A stretch of 64,000 bases of DNA from Leptasterias polaris (taxonomy: Eukaryota; Echinodermata; Asteroidea; Forcipulatida; Asteriidae). A program made the position numbers and the translations under genes. The notes beneath the pieces are model-generated. The model was not told the origin of the DNA and did no database searches. It saw only the letters and a program-made list of their open reading frames with translations. Below, in pieces: positions 58,400 through 64,000 of the stretch. Position 1 is the first letter of the stretch. Every line of letters starts with the position of its first letter. The DNA lies in NCBI GenBank assembly GCA_037783415.1, contig JAZGTN010000095.1:806001-870000 (forward strand), in the 5' to 3' direction.

Positions 58400-58546
58400 C
58401 ACCGATGTGTGTTAAGCACTGCATGCACATAAGACATCTGCTCTAGCGATGCAAAGGTCGTGGGTTCGAATCCCACCCGAGTGATTTGCTTGTGTTTTTT
58501 CACAACTCTTGTATGTACTGTGTATACAGTGCTTAACACACATCGG
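58400..58546 (+). repeat. tRNA-like sequence enclosed by inverted repeats
   Basis: CACCGATGTGTGTTAAGCACTG on the left and CAGTGCTTAACACACATCGG on the right are inverted repeats. Between them lies a pol III-like unit with GCTCTAGCGATGCAAAGGTCG, B-box GGTTCGAATCC and CACCCGAGTGATTTGC. A diverged, inverted relative is at 61838-61958. It is either a SINE with self-complementary ends or a MITE that captured a tRNA-like unit. Confidence 0.7.
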
Positions 58547-58570
58547 CAAAATGGTAGCCCCACCATGCTG

Positions 58571-59146
58571 AATCCTTGGCAACACGTCCCGCCCATTTCT
58601 TGTTAAGCGATAACCATTTCAAAGTGCATTCCCTACGGGCAGTCGGCGGTTTAAACCAGCTAAATGTGTTCACCTAGCTCTTAGTTTGCCTTGTGTGTTT
58701 TGGATGTTCAAACAAATAACTTTTTAATAGGATATTTCAAACAATAATTGTGCGACTTACTCCGAAATACTTTCCGCGATGTGTACTGGGCGCCGCCATT
58801 TTGGGCTGTGGGCGGAGCGTATAAGTAAAGCAACCATTGAAATGTTCGCACCCTCGAACCACCCACAGCCCGGCCGGCCGATGACGTCGTATTTTGATTG
58901 GCATGATTGGGATCATTCCAAAATGGCGGCACCCAGTTCACATCACGGAAAGTGATTCGGAGTAAGTCGCACATTTGTTGTTTGAAATATCTTTTTAAAA
59001 GTTTTTTTTTTTTTAACATCCAAAACACACAAGGCAAGGGTGGACACATTTAGCTGGTTTAAACCGCCGAATGGCCCGTAGAGAATGAGCTTTGAAATGG
59101 TTATAGCATAACAAGAAATGGGCGGGACGTGTGGCAAAGGATCCAG
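58571..59146. mobile_element. Long-TIR element, arms about 220 bp
   Basis: The left arm runs from CCTTGGCAACACGTCCCGCC through GGTTTAAACCAGCTAAATGTG and GTGTGTTTTGGATGTT to TTTGGGCTGTG. The right arm is the inverse, ending GGCGGGACGTGTGGCAAAGG. A spacer of about 100 bp includes a palindromic GGCCGGCCG. No transposase frame is visible. Arms differ by small indels, so it is not brand new. Confidence 0.83.
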
Positions 59147-60559
59147 GAAAAAGTGTATACAATGTTTAAATAAAAATGTAAAAAAATAATATGAAGTTGA
59201 ATGTTTCTTGTCTTTTCATTCTTTATGTACTTCTGCACACTACTGCTAGTACAAGATCATTGTATGTTGAAAGACATTGTATTTGGGATTAGTTCAAATG
59301 CATTTCAATCTTCAAAATGACAGTCAAGGAGGGGAACAAAAATAACAAAAACAAAAAAATCTCGATCGACCGACCCCTTCAAATATTTTTACTGGAGGGC
59401 AACTCAACAATTCTGTTTTGGGGCCTTATGAAAGCTTTCATGCTGCCTCAGACGTGGAGGTTCAAATGCAAACAGGCAATGGATTTGTTGTTAGTGCAAA
59501 TTCTAGTCAGTATAAAATAGATCTAGTTGTACAGTTGTACTATCTGGACGCCGTGTGAAGGAGTTGTGAGGTCGTGATGAGTGTGGCTTTTAGCCCTAGC
59601 CAATAGTTAGTCGTGATCGTAGGGGGTCGACGTCATTATCCTAACTATATGCAATGTGTGGTTTTTTGTTTTGTTCCTTTGATACAGATTGCAACCACAG
59701 CCTCACAAAAACGGTCACCATGTGATGGGAAATCCAACTTATGTCTATGTCCTCCATGCAATACTCGATGCTGTCACAAAATGGCAGTGACTGGCAGGAA
59801 TTAGTGAAGCCGAAAATAGAAAGTGGATACAAGCTATGTGAACAAGGTAACTTTATAATGGCGTACTGTGGAAAGGTTTTAGGGGAGAGTGGGTATGTGT
59901 TAACGCCCCACCGACACTCCCGACTTGATCTTCTAATCAGCCCCCTCGTCTCTATTCAATAAATGATCACACAATAAATACGTCCAGGAAAAGAGGGCGC
60001 TTCGTTTAATGTGTCACGTTTCGATATAGCTTTACTGATGTATAGGCTTTACCCAAGTCGGACCCTCGTCGAGTGCGTGTTCGTATCATTGGATAATATG
60101 TTTGTATCCATTTCAGCACTTTGGTGTGCCCCCTCAATCGCCAGTAATTTGCCAATCAACTCCGGTCGCTATTGAAAGTCTGGACTGGTCCCAAATGATT
60201 TCATTGGATGAACGTACTATGACGTAAGCCTTCCATACCTGTGTTATGATTGGTCCGAGGTGATGTATAATTTATCAGCTTGCACTTAATTGTTAGTGTT
60301 GTTTTAATCACTACGAATCTCCGTGTGAAATGAATGCGAGGTCAAAGGTACATCTGGCAACGTCCGGTCAAGCTGGTATCTGGCGTTATTCACGAAAGTC
60401 CAATTTGATGAATCCGCCGGAGCACGAATTGTTTGCGATCATAACATAAGCTTAATGATAACATGAACGTTGAGCAAATCGTTTTATTGCTTAATCACAA
60501 GTTACCAGAAGCGGAGGTCAAGTCTTATTCTTGGGTTTTCTTTGTTGATTTGTTAAATT

Positions 60560-60720
60560 AATTTTACTTTTATATATTCCTTAATTTCTAAAGCCATAAA
60601 CTGCATCAAACTAAGAAATATAATCGTGCAGACGTCACACTCAACAAGGGTGGGGCCAATTTGGTCCAGGAAGTCAAAATACGCGTGAGACTTACACCGT
60701 CTGTTGTTAATACGTTTGAC
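60560..60720 (-). repeat. Dispersed repeat related to 35780-35990
   Basis: On the minus strand it contains GTGTAAGTCTCACGCGTATT and TGACTTCCTGGACCAA, matching the plus strand of the other copy with scattered differences, and the matching CATAAACTGC block. Adjacent segments 60730-60830 and 61270-61345 also resemble each other (GAGCGC(G/A)TTCA ... AACATCACG). Confidence 0.5.
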
Positions 60721-61097
60721 CGTATCATGCCAGAGCGCGTTCACCATCACACTAAACATCACGTCTGCGCAGTCAATGCACCTTCACACATGAGTGCATT
60801 CATCCTACGAAATGAGGTGTGTGATGCGCTCAGGCGTGTGGCTGTCCTTGCTAGCCGAGGGGTTTACAAAACGACACACACAAAAAAACACCGAACACGC
60901 TATTTTAAACCAGTCATAAGTTCTGGAAGTGCCATCCAAGAACACACCTTACTTTCAGGACATCGTTTTATCGTCATACCCATCTAAAACAAATTATAGA
61001 AATCCCTGGCTACATGGTAGCACCCCGAACCCCCTGACTGGAACCCCCGAACAAAGATATTGACAAAAAGGGAGACCGCCAACATAGGGCAAGATAG

Positions 61098-61180
61098 TTC
61101 AGTTCAAGTAGAGCACCGGCACATTAAACCGGTGATCGTTGGTTCAAATCCCGCTCTAGTAAATTTTGCCTTATTTAAAC
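61098..61180 (+). repeat. tRNA-like SINE head
   Basis: TAGTTCAGTTCAAGTAGAGC resembles a tRNA D-arm with A-box, and GGTTCAAATCC is a consensus B-box at the right distance. The anticodon stem (ACCGG/CCGGT) has a 9-base loop and the acceptor does not pair, so a functional tRNA is unlikely. Confidence 0.55.
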
Positions 61181-61534
61181 CCAAAACAAGTTGGATGGCA
61201 CTTCCAGAGCTCCGTACAAGCCTTCCACTCAACCTTCCTTTGGATTTACTATACTTTGATTTACGCCCGAGCGCATTCAAGGTCACACTTAACATCACGC
61301 TTGCGTAGTCAACACGTTTCCAAACACTAGGGCACTGCGAAATATAGTCCATGAGCCAGCTACATTTGCCGGACCACCTCCAAAAATATTTTCGCCGTAA
61401 AATCAGAAACCTAAAGAAAATGGCTGTTTAGATAGTAATATTTGTTAAGGCCATGTACTTGCATGGAGAGTGAAAATTCGAGTTGAGCATACTCAGGAAT
61501 TAGTCCCTCGTTGGGACCAATAAATGAAATTTCA

Positions 61535-61613
61535 GCCCCTGGCTCATGGACTAGAAGGTGTGCGGTGCATTCTTCACCTCGTGTCAGTCCACGTTTTCAC
61601 GAGTCACCTCAAG
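61535..61613 (+). promoter_or_regulatory. Candidate 5' UTR exon of amylase copy 3
   Basis: GTGTCAGTCCACG ... CGAGTCACCTCAAG|GTGAGT is the counterpart of 51590-51635 in copy 2, with a strong donor. An AATAAATG-type motif upstream near 61520 is a weak TATA candidate. Confidence 0.45.
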
Positions 61614-61837
61614 GTGAGTTTATCTCTGTCTCTGTTTTACCATTATTCTATAGAACACAATTTAAAACTTACTTTTATATAATTGTTTTAAAAGTTTTTT
61701 GGGTGGGACAGATTGTATTTTATTAAACTTCTTTTGGGGATGGATAACATCAGAGGTGTTATAAATAATTATCGGGGGCATACATTTTTTTTTTTACTTA
61801 CTGAAACTTTAATTTAGTTTTACCCTTAGGCCTACAC

Positions 61838-61958
61838 CGATGTTAAGCACTGTGTACTTAGAACTTTCCCGAGTCCTGTGAAAAAAAAAATCCACAAGCA
61901 AATCACTCGGGTGGGATTCGTACCCACGACCTTTGCATTGCTAGAGCAGATGTCTGAC
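61838..61958 (-). repeat. tRNA-like repeat, inverted relative of 58400-58546
   Basis: On the minus strand it reads GCTCTAGCAATGCAAAGGTCG, GGTACGAATCC (a mutated B-box) and CACCCGAGTGATTTGC, and it ends at GTTAAGCATCGG-like sequence. The inverted end is partly deleted. Confidence 0.65.
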
Positions 61959-62341
61959 CAGGTTCAGAAACGATCAAACTTGAAACATGCTGAACATTAT
62001 TGTTTAGTTATTTGTTGCACTACAGATTATAAACCTATATGGATTACTTCGCTGGGAATGGATTCCTGTCGATGTCCCAAATCTTTGGTTGAGTGATGAC
62101 ACAGCGGGGTGTGCTATGGATAAGCGAGGATACAATAGCTTCCTTTTTGAATGAGCATTGTAATAAGTCCTTCACCATTGATACTTAGTTCTCACATGTC
62201 AAAATGTCCGCCAATCAGGTCAAGGAAAGGCTTTTATAGAACTATAAAAAAAATACGCGTCATTTCTCATCCTGCTTAAACAAAAGCATTTTAAACAAAA
62301 GCATTTTAAACAAAAGCATTTTGGAAAATTATATTTAAGCA

Positions 62342-62568
62342 CACTGCAAAAACGGGGGTGTTAACATTGACACTATGTGTGTTGTCACATTATAGATACC
62401 GAAGAGAGAATAAAAATTAACATTAAAAGGACGTTAAAATAACTAAAATGTCATTGTTTTTGCAGATTTTAGTGTCGTTTTAACACCCTGTGGTGTAAAT
62501 TATTCATTTTTTGTATCTATATGTGACGACACCCATAGTGTCAATTTAACACCCCGGTTTTTGCAGTG
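62342..62568. mobile_element. Palindromic MITE, family 1, copy E
   Basis: CACTGCAAAAACGGGGGTG to ACCCCGGTTTTTGCAGTG, in the 5' UTR intron of amylase copy 3. TA is kept on the right and mutated to CA on the left. It is orthologous to copy C. A partial further tail (about 62597-62665) follows. Confidence 0.87.
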
Positions 62569-62921
62569 TATGCTTAACTTTATCAAAACGTAAACGTATT
62601 TAAACACCCTATGGTGTGAAAAAAAAAATCTTTTTGGGTACCTATTATGTTACAACACCCTTTGTTAATAATTATAAACTTTCAAGTTGCTTACGTCCGT
62701 CATCTAGTTATCTCGTTCGATTCGACGTATTTCTAAAGCTCTGTTCATTATTTTGTGACACAAATGGGTAAATTGGGATAAATCTCCAGCACAGTCATCA
62801 TTTGATTAATTACATGAGCAATGTTTTTCTTTTTACATTTCAGAACGTTTGATTTAGAACGTTTTTACCGCGACTTCGATGTGTTATTCTTAGTCTTCGT
62901 TGTAAAAACATACCGTTTCAG

Positions 62922-63064
62922 ATGACGTCACTGTGCGCTTGTCTCCTCGCCATTTTCATTGGCTCAGCTTTTGCCCAATGGGATCCAAATACGGCTCACG
63001 GCAGGCAAGCTATTGTTTATCTGTTTGAGTGGAAATGGTCGGACATCGCCAGCGAGTGTGAAAG
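62922..63064 (+). CDS. AMY: Alpha-amylase copy 3, exon 1 (gene continues beyond the window)
   Basis: The ATG follows ACCGTTTCAG directly. It encodes a signal peptide (MTSLCACLLAIFIGSAFA) and QWDPNTAHGRQAIVYLFEWK to ECER, with donor AAAG|GTTGGT. It is nearly identical to exon 1 of copy 2, including the intron that follows. No lesion is visible. Exon 2 is not found in the remaining 936 bp, so the gene is either complete beyond the window or truncated; it cannot be told here whether it keeps the C-terminal extension. Confidence 0.88.
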
Positions 63065-64000
63065 GTTGGTAACTCCGTCTTGTCATGTTTCTTTAAACGA
63101 GAAACCGATAGTGGCCTGTCGTGGCCGAGCGGTTAAAATCGCAACGAACTCACCATTCCGCAAACAATATTTTTTGAAAAGAGCAGTTTATAAACAATAA
63201 CAAAAACACTACAAAAACCAACAAACTAAAAAAGAGACACCTTTCACTTGTGTTAAGTCTAAAAGTTAAGACAATTTGCACAAACAGTCATGTTTGAGTT
63301 TTGAAAATATTGTATTAGCTCTATCAACCATATCGTAAGTGGCACTGCACCGTGTTAATTTCGAGAGGTGTGTTTTATACACGTTTAGACATTATTCATC
63401 AAGGCCAATCAAAAACTTCGTTTTTTGAATTATGCTAATTATCCGTGGCAACATTTAACGCGAAAGCGAAAATTTTCGTTTTCACACGAAATAGCACTCA
63501 ACTTCCATCACCGTTGCAATAAAACAGCTCGCTCTCTTCTCAATACGAGCGGAAATATTTCCACGAAGTAGCAATTTTCTTGTGTGTGTGTCACAAAGGA
63601 GGAAATACACTGGTGTGTGCTACTTCATAAAAATCAATATTCACCTGTTTTGCATTTTCGGTTTCACAAACCAACACCAATGTTTTGGTACCTAAAAGAG
63701 TAAAAACCAGATGTTTTATCGAGTTGAAAGCATCAAATTTCCAAAATGAAAAAGCCAATTGAAAGCACTGAAGTTTTGAAAGAAAGTGGCGTTCAACCCT
63801 AGCCTTAGTTTCCTTTGATTCCCATTTTTAATTTTGATTTCAACTTTTTGGTGTCGCTGACGAATTTGCAGCCCATGATGCATGCCATAAACACGACCCA
63901 ATCCAACCCTCTTTTTCACGAAAAAAGTTGTGATGTGGGTTCTTTTTTATCATATCAACATGAATCGAGAAAGTACCAAACAAAAAGTGGTCGCAAACAA
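63065..64000 (+). other. Start of intron 1 of amylase copy 3
   Basis: The first 270 bp match copy 2 and contain the tRNA-Leu-like fragment (about 63114-63140). From 63334 the sequence is unrelated to copy 2, which marks the breakpoint of the duplication or an insertion. No exon 2 homology is found up to the window end. Confidence 0.7.

Larger units (their letters stand above)
56639..61534. other. Intergenic region between amylase copies 2 and 3
   Basis: Almost entirely repeats: at least four MITE-type elements, tRNA-like repeats and a dispersed repeat at 60560-61330, listed separately. A 33-codon exon-like frame at 59688-59790 is discussed as a finding. No gene recognised. Confidence 0.6.

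Noticed and set aside
58396..58500. Functional tRNA gene
   Set aside because: The B-box is perfect but arms do not fold to a full cloverleaf and the unit is repetitive; called a tRNA-like repeat.

Overview
The window is animal genomic DNA and most likely comes from an echinoderm, possibly a sea star. The evidence is intron-containing genes with GT/AG junctions, about 40% GC, animal-type (GH13) alpha-amylases, and a dense load of small inverted-repeat and tRNA-derived repeats of kinds I associate with echinoderm genomes. The phylum call is an inference from style and recall, not a search.

Layout. (1) 276-3663 is an internally deleted Ty3/gypsy chromodomain retrotransposon on the minus strand, with two 246-bp LTRs and a CTTA target duplication. 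(2) 6511-31785 (+) holds five exons of a large single-pass membrane protein. Conserved motifs identify it as an orthologue of CBARP (BARP), the regulator that binds voltage-gated calcium channel beta subunits. All splice phases join; 1,235 residues are visible and only the extreme 5' end is missing or uncertain. Its introns (one of 15 kb) hold MITEs, a truncated LINE and a large hairpin. (3) 32.2-43.4 kb is intergenic, with an 877-bp foldback element whose arms are 42-bp tandem repeats, several MITEs and a decayed LINE fragment. (4) 43.4 kb to the end is an alpha-amylase cluster. An intact three-exon gene on the minus strand (43384-48054) faces away from two plus-strand copies. The first of these (52896-56638) is a pseudogene with a C-terminal extension. 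The second (from 62922) shows only its first coding exon and runs off the window.

How it fits together. The two plus-strand amylases are a tandem duplication that carried along the 5' UTR exon, a MITE in the first intron, the coding exon and a tRNA-Leu-like fragment. Gene 1 lacks the C-terminal extension and carries a clean hAT element with an 8-bp target duplication in intron 2. CBARP-type proteins act in neurosecretory calcium signalling and amylases in digestion, so nothing links the two loci functionally.

Limits. No searches or folding were run. Repeat families were recognised from copies inside the window. Long G/C homopolymers and some single-base indels could be assembly errors.
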